Shown here piece by piece: positions 8,563 to 18,237 of a stretch of 64,000 nucleotides of DNA. The DNA comes from Solirubrobacter sp963798325 (GTDB lineage Bacteria; Actinomycetota; Thermoleophilia; Solirubrobacterales; Solirubrobacteraceae), in contig CAWCSS010000009.1 in NCBI GenBank assembly GCA_963798325.1, forward strand, positions 558,001 to 622,000, given 5' to 3'. The notes under the pieces were generated by a model. That model saw only the letters and a list, made by a program, of their open reading frames with translations. It did not search any database and was not told the origin of the DNA. The translations under genes and the position numbers were made by a program. Position 1 is the stretch's first letter, and each line of letters begins with the position of its first letter.

Positions 8563-9789
8563 TCATTCGAAGCGCAGGGCGTCGATCGGGCGCATCCGAG
8601 CGGCCCGGCCCGCGGGGTAGGTGCCGAAGAACAGGCCGCAGAGCACGGCCGCGCCGAACGCCAGCGCGACCGAGTACAGGGCGATCGACGGGCTCGACGC
8701 CGGCGATCTTGAACTGCGAGCCGACGATGCCCGCGACGCACGCCGGTGACGCCGCCCAAGGCGCTAGATGACGACCGCCTCGGTCAGGAACTGGGCGAGG
8801 ATGTCCGCCCGCCGCGCGCCGATCGCCTTGCGGATGCCGATCTCGCGCGTGCGCTCGGTGACCGAGACGAGCATGATGTTCATCACGCCGATCCCGCCGA
8901 CCAGCAGCGAGATCGCCGCGACCGCGCCGAGCAGCGTCGTGAACACGTCGGTCGAGGCGCTGGCCACCTCCCGCACGGCGCCCTGGTTGATGACCTGAAA
9001 GCCCGGGTTGGTGGGGTCGGTGACGTGCTTGCGCTCGTCGAGGATCGTGCGTGACCTCGGACTGCGCCGCGTCGAGCGAGTCGGCGTCCTTGGCCTCGAT
9101 CGTGATCGACGACAAGCCCGCTCCCGTAGCCGGTCAGCACGTCCTGGACGGCGGTCATCGGCGCGAACGCGATGTCGTCCTGGTCCTGCTGGCCGTTGGA
9201 GCCCTTGGCCGCGGTCACGCCCACGACCTGGAAGCCCGTGCCGTTGACGCGCACCGTCGAGCCCACCGGGATCGGCGCCCGAGAAGAGGTTGGTCACGAC
9301 GGTCGGCCCGAGCACGACACCCGCCTGTGCGCCTTGACGTCGGCGTCGGTGAACATCGCGCCGCTGGCGATCTTGTAGGAGCGCGTCTCGATGTAGCCCG
9401 GGACCGTCCCGGTGACCGAGCTCGGCTGATACGACGTCGAAGCCGTTGACGAGCGTCGTCCCGCTCGCGTTGACCACCGGCGAGACGCGCTTGACGTCGG
9501 GCGCGTTGAACGTGTCGCCCAGCGCGTCGACGTCGCGCTGGGTGAAGGTGACGCTCGTCCCGGCGCCGCGGCCGGGCCCGAAGCCGCCGCCCTGGGCCTG
9601 CACGAGCAGCACGTTCGAGCCCAGCGCGTTGATCGACGACTGGATCGCGACCTTCGACCCGTTGCCGACCGCGACGAGGATGATCACCGCGGCCACGCCG
9701 ATCGTCATGCCGAGGATCGTCAGCCCGGAGCGCAGCTTGTTCGCCGCCACGCCCCCGAGCGCGATGCGCAGGATCTCAGGCCCGCTCAT
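8563..9789 (-). CDS. MacB/FtsX-type ABC transporter permease (several frame disruptions)
   Basis: ATG 9789 starts a family-typical N-terminus (LRIALGGVAANKLRSGLTILG) with the first transmembrane helix. The large periplasmic domain follows, and the C-terminus has the FtsX-like block (VGGIGVMNIMLVSVTERTR, then EIGIRKAIGAR) and ends RMRPIDALRFE at 8563. At least five indels interrupt the frame (about 9430, 9310, 9285, 9115, 9050, 8745). Each part lies in the right order, so it is one gene. It pairs with the ATPase whose end overlaps its start by 14 bases and exports an unknown substrate. Confidence 0.75.
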
Positions 9790-10544
9790 CGCTGACCACG
9801 AGCCCGTCGCCGAGGCGGATCGTCCGCGACGCGCGCGCGGCGACGTCCTCCTCGTGGGTGATCATCACGACCGTCCGGCCGGCGTCGTTGAGCCGCTCGA
9901 AGACGTCCAGGACCTCGGCGGTGGAGTGCGAGTCGAGGTTCCCCGTCGGCTCGTCGGCGAGGATGATCGCGGGGTTGGTGACGATCGCCCGCGCGACGGC
10001 GACGCGCTGCTGCTGGCCGCCGGAGAGCTTCGACGGGCTGGTGGTGGACGCGGTCGGCCATCCCGACCTGGTCCAGCGCGTGCAGCGCCCGCCGCCGGCG
10101 CTCGGCGCGTGGCAGCCCGGCGTAGGTCAGCGGCAGCTCGACGTTGGCCAGCGCGGTCGTGCGCGGCACGAGGTTGAAGGCCTGGAAGACGAACCCGATC
10201 TTGCGGTTGCGCAGGTCCGCCAGCGAGTCCTCGTCGATCTCGCGCACGTCCGCGCCGTCGAGCAGGTACTGGCCCGAGGACGGCGCGTCGAGGCAGCCGA
10301 CGATGTGCATCAGCGTCGACTTGCCGGACCCGCTGGACCCCATCACGGCGACGTACTCGCCGCGCTCGATCCGCAGCGACACGCCCCGCAGGGCGTGCAC
10401 CACGATGTCCTCGGTCACCCGGTACTCCCGGCGGATGTCGCGCAGCTCGATGACGGCGACGTCTCGTCCCGCGGGCTCGCGTCGCTGAGAGGCCTCGTCC
10501 AGGGGGCTCCGCCTCTCGCCGCTCTCCGGCACGGGTACGGTCAT
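9776..10544 (-). CDS. MacB-type ABC transporter ATP-binding protein (frame disrupted)
   Basis: Walker A is GSSGSGKST at residues 69-77; the Q-loop is FVFQAFNLVPR. The frame breaks at about 10035, just before the LSGGQQQRV signature. Removing one base restores LSGGQ, the Walker B (ILADEPTGNLDS) and the H-loop (ITHEE), ending at TGA 9776-9778. The uncorrected frame would stop at 9786. It overlaps the adaptor gene by ATGA and the permease gene by 14 bases, a translationally coupled operon. The first 30 residues before VIELRDIRREY may be excess. Confidence 0.8.
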
Positions 10545-12013
10545 GGGCCGCCGGGCGGGCCGCCGCCGAAGCCGCCCGCGCCGCCCCCGAAGCGCCGCGT
10601 CGCCCCGGCGCCGCCGAAGCCGCCCGCGCCGCCGAAGCCGGTGCGGTTCGGCGTGGCCGAGGTGCCCGTCGCGGCGACGGACGTCGAGGTGACGATCACC
10701 TTGTCGCCTGCGTCGAGGCCGCTGACGACCTGCGTCGTGCTGTCCCCCACGACGCCGGTCTGCACGCGCTGGGTCGAGCGCCGGCCGTCACGCTCGACGG
10801 TGACCGTGTTCCCGCGCAGCGCCTGGCTGGGCACGACGATCCCGGACGCCCGGGCGACCACGATGTCCGCCGTCGCGCTCATGCCGGACTTCAGGCCCTC
10901 GGTGGTCTGCTCGAGCGTGACCGTCACCGGATAGCTGACGGCGCCCGAGGAGGAGGTCGAGTCGGACGAGCTCGGAGAGCACGCCGACCGCCGTGACCTT
11001 GCCCGCGACCTTCTCGCCCGAGGCGGCGTTGATCGTCACCGCCGCCGACTGGCCGACCTCGACCTTGCCGATGTCGGACTCGCTCAGCGCGACGTCGAGC
11101 TTGAGCTTCGACAGCGCCGCGAGCACGATGAAGGCGCTCGACGAGGTGCTCGAGTTGGCGCCCTGCTGGCCGTTGCCGGCGCTCGTGCCGGCGTCGTCGC
11201 CGACCGCGGCCGAGATCGAGGCGATCGTGCCGGCCATCGGCGCGCGCAGCTCGGTGGCCGCGAGGTCGTCCTGCGCCTGCGAGAGCGCGAGATCGGCGCT
11301 GTCGACCGCCGCCTGCGCGGACTCGACGCTCATCGTCGACCCGCCACCACCGGAGCCGCCGCCGCTCGGAGCCGCGGTCTGCACGGGCTCGGCCGTCGCG
11401 GTCGCGGCCGGCGTCCGGGCCGGGGTGGCGGTGGCGCGTGGGCGGCGGCGTTTGCACCCGCGCCCGGCGTCGCGGTGGCGGCGGGCGTCACCTGCGCGGC
11501 CGTCGCGGACACCGTCGTCGAGGTCACCGACGTGGAGGCGGCCGTCTCCTCGGCGGCCGCCTCCTGCGCGTCGGTGAGCGCGTCCTGCGCGTCAACGAGG
11601 TCCGCGTGCGCCTTGGCCACGGCAACCGTCTGGCTCGAATCATCGAGCCGCGCGAGCAGCTCCCCCTTGCTCACGTGCTGGCCCTCGGAGGCGTAGATCT
11701 TCGTGATCCGCCCACTGGTGGCGAAGTTCACGTCGGCCTGGCGCGCCGGCTCGAGGTTCCCGCTCCCGGACACGACGCTCTCGATCACGCCCTTCGAGAC
11801 GGTCACGGTGCGCTCGGACACGGTGCCGGCGGTGTCGGTCCCGCCCAGGCTCAGGTAGGCCGCGACGATCGCGCCCACCGCGAGCACGAAGAGCAGCGCC
11901 GTGAGCGCGGCGGGCCGGCGCCGCGCCGGGCGCGCGGCCACCGGCTTGCGGCGGAGCTTCTTGGGGCGGCGCTTCGGGGCCCTCTTCGTGGTGGCTGGAG
12001 CAGGCGCAGACAT
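10541..12013 (-). CDS. HlyD/MacA-type periplasmic adaptor (frame disrupted)
   Basis: Basic N-terminus (KRAPKRRPKKLRRK) followed by one transmembrane helix, then the biotinyl-lipoyl-like barrel half (SGRITKIYASEGQHVSKGE), a helical hairpin with Ala/Gln repeats, and the returning half (LRAPMAGTIASISAAVGD). The frame changes near 11435 and 10960. The C-terminus is a Gly/Phe-rich tail. It links the MacB-like ATPase and permease to the cell envelope. First gene of the operon adaptor-ATPase-permease-DUF5666 pair. It is divergent from the substrate-binding lipoprotein gene. Confidence 0.75.
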
Positions 12014-12146
12014 CCGTGACCGGCGAGAACGCTGCCGATCGAAGCGAAGAGCCAGCGAAGAAAGTCTTGGCGTTGGCGCTCGCGGGCGCCGCGACGCAGA
12101 GGCCCGCCGGATTGGTCAAGAAACGTTTGAAGTATCTTTCGCCTGG

Positions 12147-13094
12147 ATGCGGAGGGGCTGGATCGCGACGTCGGCGGCGCTGCTGGCGATCGGCTGCGGG
12201 GGGACGACCCCTGCGCCGGTCGAGGCGCCGGTCACGCTGAAGGTCGGCGTGATCCCGATCACCGACGTCGCGCCGCTCTACCTCGGCATCAAGAAGGGCT
12301 TCTTCGCCGCGGAGCACCTCACGATCGAGCCGCAACTGGCCGATGGCGGCGCCGCCATCATCCCGTCGATCCTGTCGGGCGATTACCAGGTCGGGTTCTC
12401 CAACACGGCCTCGCTGATCATCGCCGCCTCGAAGAAGCTGCCGGTGCGGATCGTCTCCCCGGGGGTGCTCGGTGGGACCTCCCGCCGCGACGCGTGGGAT
12501 GCGGTGGTGGTCGCGAAGGGCTCGCGGCTGCGCTCGGCCAAGGACCTCGAGGGCAAGACGGTCGCGGTCAACACGCTCAACAACATCGGACCCGTGGTCA
12601 TCAACCGCTGGATGGAGACGCACGGCGGCGACTACACGAGCCTCAAGTACGTCCAGGTGCCGTTCGCGGAGATGAGCGATGCGCTGGAGGCGGGGCGCGT
12701 GGACGCCGCGTTCACGGTCGAGCCCACGTACTCCCGCGCGGTCGCCGCCGGCGCGACGCCGCTGTTCAGCCCGTACGCGTCGACGGCGCCGAACCTCACC
12801 GTCGCGACCTACTTCGCGTCGAAGGAGTACATCGACGCGCATCCCGACGTGGTGCGGCGCTTCAGGCGGGCGATGGAGCGCTCGCTCGACTACGCGTCGG
12901 CGCATGAGCCCGAGGTGCGCGCGGTGGTCGGCGACTACACGCAGATCCCGGCCACGGTCACGGACGAGATGCACCTGCCGACGTGGCGGGCGGACCTCGA
13001 CGAGGCCTCGATCCAGACCGTCGCCGAACTCGCGCTGCGCTACCGGTTCATCACCGAGGCGCCGTCGCTGGATGACCTGATCCTGCGCGGATAG
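12147..13094 (+). CDS. ABC transporter substrate-binding lipoprotein (NMT1/SsuA-like)
   Basis: ATG 12147 was chosen over upstream in-frame codons because it begins a lipoprotein signal: MRRGW, a hydrophobic core, then LLAIGCGG with the lipobox Cys at residue 17. The mature part (LKVGVIPITDVAPLYLGIKKGFF, split as LKVGVIPI then DVAPLYLGIKKGFF) is typical of NitT/TauT/ThiY-type binding proteins, with GDYQVGFSNTASLI as the ligand-site region. No permease or ATPase of this class is adjacent, so it is an orphan or works with a distant system. Ligand unknown. Confidence 0.8.
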   Translation: MRRGWIATSAALLAIGCGGTTPAPVEAPVTLKVGVIPITDVAPLYLGIKKGFFAAEHLTIEPQLADGGAAIIPSILSGDYQVGFSNTASLIIAASKKLPVRIVSPGVLGGTSRRDAWDAVVVAKGSRLRSAKDLEGKTVAVNTLNNIGPVVINRWMETHGGDYTSLKYVQVPFAEMSDALEAGRVDAAFTVEPTYSRAVAAGATPLFSPYASTAPNLTVATYFASKEYIDAHPDVVRRFRRAMERSLDYASAHEPEVRAVVGDYTQIPATVTDEMHLPTWRADLDEASIQTVAELALRYRFITEAPSLDDLILRG

Positions 13095-13104
13095 CCTCCC
13101 GTCC

Positions 13105-13470
13105 GTGCTCCAACACGCCACGCTCGAGGTACCGCCCCAACTCGTCCGCGAGTGCGTCGCCTTCTGGGAACTGCTCGGGTTCACCGAGATGGTCCCGCCG
13201 CCCATGCTGGCCGACCGCTTCACGTGGGTCGAGCGCGAGGGCACGCAGATCCACCTGAACCCGCTGCCCGACCCCAGCGTCGCCCGCGAGGGCCACGTCG
13301 CGGTGCTGCCGCCGGACTACGACGCCGCGCTGCGCGCGCTGACCGAAGCCGGCTACGAGCTGCGCGCCGGCTCGAACGCCTGGAACGCCCCACGCGCGTT
13401 CGTCCGCGACCCCGCGGGCCACCTCGTCGAGGTCATGTCGGGCCCGCCGCACCCGCCCTGGCCGCAGTGA
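13105..13470 (+). CDS. VOC family protein
   Basis: A 121-residue protein from GTG 13105, 10 bases after the lipoprotein stop, so probably co-transcribed. LQHATLEVPPQ, the middle GHVAVLPPDYDAALRAL and RDPAGHLVEVMSG follow the vicinal oxygen chelate pattern with His/His/Glu candidate ligands. Only one domain is present. Substrate unknown. The stop codon is immediately followed by a perfect palindrome of the CCTAAAGG family. Confidence 0.7.
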   Translation: MLQHATLEVPPQLVRECVAFWELLGFTEMVPPPMLADRFTWVEREGTQIHLNPLPDPSVAREGHVAVLPPDYDAALRALTEAGYELRAGSNAWNAPRAFVRDPAGHLVEVMSGPPHPPWPQ

Positions 13471-13507
13471 CGCGAACCTAAAGGGGCCTGGCCCCTTTAG
13501 GTTCGCG
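13471..13507. repeat. CCTAAAGG-family palindrome, copy 1 (perfect, 37 bp)
   Basis: Two 18-base arms (first arm CGCGAACCTAAAGGGGCC) around a single T make a perfect inverted repeat directly after the stop of the VOC gene. It lies between convergent genes and should act as a bidirectional terminator. It is the longest copy of a family seen eight times in the window. Confidence 0.85.
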
Positions 13508-13521
13508 CGAGGTAAACGCCA

Positions 13522-13546
13522 GCTAAAGGGGACAGTCCCCTTTAGC
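13522..13546. repeat. CCTAAAGG-family palindrome, copy 2 (variant)
   Basis: A 25-bp perfect palindrome (arm GCTAAAGGGGAC, centre A), followed by a partial copy (GGGGCTTTAGGG) that contains the TAA stop of the minus-strand amidase (13553-13555). It differs from the other copies in the inner two bases of the arm. Confidence 0.75.
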
Positions 13547-13552
13547 GGGGCT

Positions 13553-16345
13553 TTAGGGCGTGGTCGTCGAGAGCGTGAACGTCAGCGTCTTCGAGTAGCT
13601 GCCGGTGCGCAGCGGTTCGGTGGCGCCGATGTGCTGCGTGAACGCGATCGTCACGGCGTCGTTGGACACCGGGGCGTTCCACGTCGACTTGCTGAACGCG
13701 ATCTGCAGCGGCTCCAGCAGCGAGAACGCGCCGTTGGTGAGCTTGCCGCCGTCGGTGGTCAGCGTCGCGTCGCCGGCGGTGGAGATGACGTTCGCGGTGG
13801 TCGACGCGTCGTAGGTGCGATCGGCGCCCGGGGTGAACGCGCCGAACGTCGCCGGCGTGCCCAGCGTCAGCGAGAGCGTGGCCGGGACCGTGCCGCCGAT
13901 CGGCGGAGCGGGCGTGTCCACGCTGTAGGGCAGCTTGGGCGCCGTGGCGGGCACCAGATGCCCGGTGCCGCCGAGCTGCTGCTCGAGCGCGTAGCCGAAG
14001 CCGAGCATCTTCGCGTCGTCGAAGGCGCGGCCCAGGATCTGGATGCTGATCGGGTCGCCGTGCGGGTTCGCACCGACCGGCAGGATCAGCGTCGGCAGGC
14101 CGACGTTCGAGGTCAGCACGCCGCTGTTGCGGTCCGACGACAGGGTCTGGGCGCCGTCGTTGTCGTAGACGTCGGAGCGGAAGCCCGGGTAGACGACGGC
14201 GTCGACGTTGTTGGTGTCCATCCAGGTCTTGATCCGAGCCTTGTACTCGTCGCGGTTGGCCATGATCGCCTGGTTGTCGGCGGCGGTCAGGCGGGCGCGG
14301 GCCGGGGTCGTGCCCCGGTTGTACGGGAGGACCTTGGGCGAGGAGAGGATCTCCGACGCCGTATGGAACGGCGGATCGACCTGGCGATCGAAGTACTGCT
14401 GCCAGCCCTCCTCGCCGCGGTTGCCGGAGAGCGTCGGACCGGACGGGCCGCTCGGCGCCGCGGAGGCCATCTCGACCATCGTCGCACCCGCCGCCTGCAG
14501 GTCGGCGAAGCGCGCCAGCACGGCGGCGCCGGTGCCGTCGTCCTGCCCGTAGCTGGGCGAGCCGGTGAACGAGGAGGTCATGTAGCCGATCCGCTTGCCC
14601 TGCAGCGCGTTCTTGTCGAGCGCGGTCTTCCAGTCGGCGGGACGCTTGGCGTCCGCGTCGGCGTAGGTGCTGTACACGTCCTCCGGATCGGTGCCGGTGG
14701 TGACGTTGAGGATGCGGGCCACATCGCTCGTCGTGCGGGCGATCGGGCCGGCGAAGTCCTGCAGCCACGTCAACGGCATCACGCCCGCGGTCGAGGAGAT
14801 GCCGTCCGTCCCGCGCAGCGAGACCAACGACGCGCCGGTCGAGGGCGCGTACAAGGACACGCCCGTCTGCGAGCCCATGCCGAAGCCGGCCAGCGACGTG
14901 GCCACCGCGACCGCGGGGCCGCCGGACGAGCCGAGCGAGGACTTCGACGGCTTGAACGCGTTCCACACCATGCCGTACCCGGACTCGCTGTAGGAGCCCG
15001 AGTTGGCGAACTCGCTCAGGTTGCCCTTGCCGAGGATGACGGCCCCCGCCGCCCGCAGGCGCGCGACCTGGAACGCGTCGCGCTTGGGCTGCCAGCCCTC
15101 GAAGGCGAGCGAGCCGTCGGTGGTGGGCATGTCCTTGGTGTCGTAGAGGTCCTTGATGCTGACCGGGATGCCGAGCAGGTCGCCGGTCTCTCCCGCGGCG
15201 CGCCGGGCGTCGGCCGCGGCGGCCTGGGCCAGGGCGTCCTGGGCCACCGTGATGTAGGAGTGAAAGCCGAACGGGCCCTGGTCGTACGCGGCGATGCGGT
15301 CCAGGTAGGCGCGGGTGATCGCCACCGAGGTGGTCAGGCCCGCGGCCATGTCGGCGCCCATCTGCGTGATCGACTTGTTCACCACGTCGTAGGGCGAGCC
15401 GGTGGTCGGCGCCTTCACCGGCGCGAACACGGGCAGCGGCGGCTGGCCCGTCGCGCTGCAATCCTGGGCGAGCGCGAAGTTGGTGACCGTGCACAGCGCC
15501 TGCGCGGAGAGCCCGGCCGTGTCGGGCGCGCTCACCAGTGACGCGGCGGTCGTGCCGACCGCGCTCACCTGCGTGCCCGCGGTCGCGGTCGCCTCGGAGC
15601 GGCCCGCCACGACGTAGTGCAGCAGCGACTTGGTCTGGCCCGGCAGCAGCGTCAGCGTGTTGCGGTAGCCGTAGAAGTTGGCCTCCAGGCCGGTCGTCGG
15701 CAGCGGCGCGCCGAACGGGTCGCGCTGGAAGTTGCCGACGCTCTGGCTGGTGCCGACGACCGCCGACGGGCCGCGCGTGCTCACGCCGGCCGCGTTGGGG
15801 GAGGAGATCGACACCCACGTGTCGCTCGGGTCGATCAGCGCGTCGCCGCTCGACGTCGCGGCGATCTTCGACTGGTTGTTGCCCGTGTTCAGGCCGGCGG
15901 TGCCGCCGAAGGACACCTCGACGGTGACCGTCCGACCGGTGGTGTTCGCGAACGAGTCCAGCCAGCGCGTGTAGTTGCCGGCCTTGGAGACCTTGATCGC
16001 GCGGCTGATGCCGATGCCGCCGAGGTCCACGGGCGTGGTCGTGGAGAAGGTCTCGTCGTTGTCCCAGGTCAGCCCGAACCCGCGCATCAGCTCGCCGTTG
16101 AGCCGCCCGGTCGGGTCGCTCGCCGGAACGTCGGACACCCGCACGCGGATGCCGCCGAACCCGTAGAACGCATTGTCGGAGATCGCCCGGATCGAGCCGG
16201 TGTCGAGCTTCGGGGGCGCCAGATCATGGATCTGCCAGTTGGCCCCGTTGGTCGTCGTGACCGTGTTCACCGCTCCCGCCGGGCCCACCGCGACCAGAGT
16301 CGCGGCAGCCATCAGCGGCAGCGCAAGGAGTGAGCGTCTATGCAC
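13553..16345 (-). CDS. large secreted amidase-signature protein with extra N- and C-terminal domains
   Basis: 930 residues from GTG 16345. Residues 1-25 form a signal peptide. Residues 30-310 are a beta-rich region without recognised family. Residues about 320-790 are an amidase-signature domain: catalytic Lys398 in PVSIKDLYD, cis-Ser in SSLGSSGGP (about 473) and the nucleophile expected at about Ser497 in GSQTGVSLYAPS. The usual TGGSIR around the nucleophile is changed to TGVSLY. The last 110 residues repeat the module at the end of the TIGR03118 protein. Typical amidases have about 480 residues. Predicted extracellular amide hydrolase of unknown substrate. Confidence 0.8.
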   Translation of the reverse strand: MHRRSLLALPLMAAATLVAVGPAGAVNTVTTTNGANWQIHDLAPPKLDTGSIRAISDNAFYGFGGIRVRVSDVPASDPTGRLNGELMRGFGLTWDNDETFSTTTPVDLGGIGISRAIKVSKAGNYTRWLDSFANTTGRTVTVEVSFGGTAGLNTGNNQSKIAATSSGDALIDPSDTWVSISSPNAAGVSTRGPSAVVGTSQSVGNFQRDPFGAPLPTTGLEANFYGYRNTLTLLPGQTKSLLHYVVAGRSEATATAGTQVSAVGTTAASLVSAPDTAGLSAQALCTVTNFALAQDCSATGQPPLPVFAPVKAPTTGSPYDVVNKSITQMGADMAAGLTTSVAITRAYLDRIAAYDQGPFGFHSYITVAQDALAQAAAADARRAAGETGDLLGIPVSIKDLYDTKDMPTTDGSLAFEGWQPKRDAFQVARLRAAGAVILGKGNLSEFANSGSYSESGYGMVWNAFKPSKSSLGSSGGPAVAVATSLAGFGMGSQTGVSLYAPSTGASLVSLRGTDGISSTAGVMPLTWLQDFAGPIARTTSDVARILNVTTGTDPEDVYSTYADADAKRPADWKTALDKNALQGKRIGYMTSSFTGSPSYGQDDGTGAAVLARFADLQAAGATMVEMASAAPSGPSGPTLSGNRGEEGWQQYFDRQVDPPFHTASEILSSPKVLPYNRGTTPARARLTAADNQAIMANRDEYKARIKTWMDTNNVDAVVYPGFRSDVYDNDGAQTLSSDRNSGVLTSNVGLPTLILPVGANPHGDPISIQILGRAFDDAKMLGFGYALEQQLGGTGHLVPATAPKLPYSVDTPAPPIGGTVPATLSLTLGTPATFGAFTPGADRTYDASTTANVISTAGDATLTTDGGKLTNGAFSLLEPLQIAFSKSTWNAPVSNDAVTIAFTQHIGATEPLRTGSYSKTLTFTLSTTTP

Positions 16346-16350
16346 CGCGC

Positions 16351-16381
16351 GAACCTAAAGGGGCCTGGCCCCTTTAGGTTC
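16351..16381. repeat. CCTAAAGG-family palindrome, copy 3
   Basis: A 31-bp perfect palindrome (arm GAACCTAAAGGGGCC, centre T). It lies only 5 bases upstream of the GTG proposed for the amidase and 16 bases after the stop of the previous minus-strand gene. It may terminate that gene, but it would also occupy the place of the amidase ribosome binding site. Confidence 0.85.
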
Positions 16382-16397
16382 ATACCGACGGTCGAAC

Positions 16398-16748
16398 TCA
16401 GCTGGTCAGCTTGTCGAGGTGCTGCAGAAGATCGTGGGCGGCGAGCTCGACTTCCTTGTGCCGCCACTCCGACGCCCGGTACACGCACGCGATCAGCCCG
16501 ATCCGGTGAATCCGCCGGAAGTCGCCGTAGACGAACGCATAGCGCGCCTTGGTCTCATCGTTGGCGCCTTCGGTGAGCCCGAGGTGCCAGCTCGCGTACT
16601 CCTCCCACGAGTGCTTCTCCAGGAACGCGTTCTGCGCCTCGGCGCCGGGCTGCACGTCACCCCACTCGCTCTCGAGGACGTACTGCTTCGCGTCGATCAG
16701 CGCACGCGCCTTCTCAACCGCCGCCGGGTTCACGGAATACGACGCCAT
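16398..16748 (-). CDS. conserved actinobacterial hypothetical protein
   Basis: A 116-residue protein from ATG 16748; the ORF stays open further upstream, but the upstream residues are arginine-rich and unlike protein. The motifs HSWEEYASWHLGLTEGA and RYAFVYGDFRRIHRIGLIA are familiar from short uncharacterised proteins found in many actinobacteria. No catalytic motif can be seen. Predicted soluble and cytosolic. Confidence 0.7.
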   Translation of the reverse strand: MASYSVNPAAVEKARALIDAKQYVLESEWGDVQPGAEAQNAFLEKHSWEEYASWHLGLTEGANDETKARYAFVYGDFRRIHRIGLIACVYRASEWRHKEVELAAHDLLQHLDKLTS

Positions 16749-16883
16749 CGGGACATTGTTGCGCCGCGCGCCGGCTTGCGACGCGCCGCCCGACCGAGCG
16801 GCCACGCCGGCGGCGGAGGCGACCGGGCGCCGACCTCGAGCAGCGACGTCTCGCTCGCGATCACCCACGGCACCTGCCGGAGA

Positions 16884-18222
16884 TCAGGATCGAGCGCTTG
16901 TTCCCGCCGCGGCGGTGACGTCCTCGATGATCGAGACGACGAGCCGCTCCCCCGCGTCGAGCAGGGTCGCCTTGATCTGCAGCCAGCTGCCGTTCGCGCG
17001 GACGAGCAGCGGCGGCGCGTCCAGGCCCGCCAGCAGCCGCCGGTAGGGCAGATCGTCGAGCGTCAGCGGCGACCCGTCGGGGTGGGTCATGACGATCCGC
17101 GCGAAGAGCTCCTCGCCGCCCTCGTCGAGCAGCCGCGAAGGGCTCTCGACCTTGAACAGCCGCGCCGCGGCCTCGTTGGCGTAGACGAGGCGGCTCTCGC
17201 CGTCGCGCACGATCACCGCCTCGCCGAGCACGTCGAGGACGCGCTCGAAGCGGTGGCGCATGCGCTGGAGCTCGGTCAGCAGCTGCGTGTGGGCGAGGCC
17301 CATGGCGGCGCGCTCGCCGACGGCGCGCAGGTAGGCGAGCAGCGGGTCCGATGGGCGCCCGCGGGCCGGCAGCATCCCCAGGTGCAGCAGCCCGAGCAGC
17401 CGGTCACCCTCGCGCAGCGGAACGACGACCCACCAGCGGATGCCGGTCGCGGCCATCGCCGCGGCGTCGTCGGCGTTGGTGGTGATGCGCTCGATCAGGT
17501 CCAGCGTGAGCTCGGAGACGTGCGGCTGGCCGTCCGCGAGCGCGGCCTGCGTCGCCGAACGTGGCGCGTCGGCGCGCGGGCGCAGCGACGCGAGCCAGCG
17601 CGACTGCTCCTCCGGCCCGTCGATCCGGCCCGCGAAGCGCTCGGGGTAGCCGGCCGCCGTCGATCACGTCGACCGCGCACGCGTCGGCCAGCGTGGGGAC
17701 GAGGAGGTCGACGAGCGCCTCCACCCCCTCCCCCGGCCACGCGCCCTGGGCGGTGCGCCCGACAGCCTCCAGCAGCTCGGACTCCTCGACGGTCTCGCGC
17801 TCGATGCGCGCCGGGCCGGTCACGCCGGGCGTGGCGAAGGTCATCGAGAGCTCGGTCCCGCCTCCGGGCGGCTCGCGCAGATCCACCAGGGCCGCGAGGC
17901 GGCCGATCGTCGGCAGCCCGAGGCCGAGCCCGGGCGAGTCGGCGCGCGGCTGCATGCCGCGGCCGTTGTCGGTGACGGTGACCGTGAGCTCGTCGGCGCC
18001 GGTCGCGCAGACCACCCGGACGATCCCGGGCTCCCGGCCGATGAAGGCGTGCAGCACGGCGTTGGTCACCGCCTCGGTGACCGCCAGCGTGAGGTCCACG
18101 ACCTCCTCGGCCCGGACGCCCTGCTCCTGCGCGAACGCCTTCACCTGGCCGCGGATGAACGAGACGCTCGCCGGCTCGGCGGGCAGCTCCCATTCATCGC
18201 GGGCGGCCACCGCACCAGGCAT
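16884..18222 (-). CDS. HATPase-GAF-PAS sensor/anti-sigma-type protein (frame disrupted)
   Basis: The N-terminal 140 residues are an RsbW-type HATPase_c_2 domain, with N-box LAVTEAVTNAVLHAF and G-boxes VTDNGRGMQP and PGLGLGLPTIGRL. The frame changes once near 17655, after which a GAF-like region (WWVVVPLREGDRLLGLLHLG) and a PAS domain (LGEAVIVRDGESRLVYANEA) follow. Together they give about 445 residues. No His phospho-acceptor domain is seen, so it is more likely a serine kinase or anti-sigma factor than a classical histidine kinase. It lies 16 bases from the SDR-like gene on the same strand. Confidence 0.7.
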
Positions 18223-18237
18223 GACCCCGGATTCTAA

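Noticed and set aside
13631..15541. A 636-codon plus-strand frame opposite the amidase
   Set aside because: Composition (Arg, Gly, Val, Ala) and position opposite a clear amidase-signature gene mark it as a shadow.
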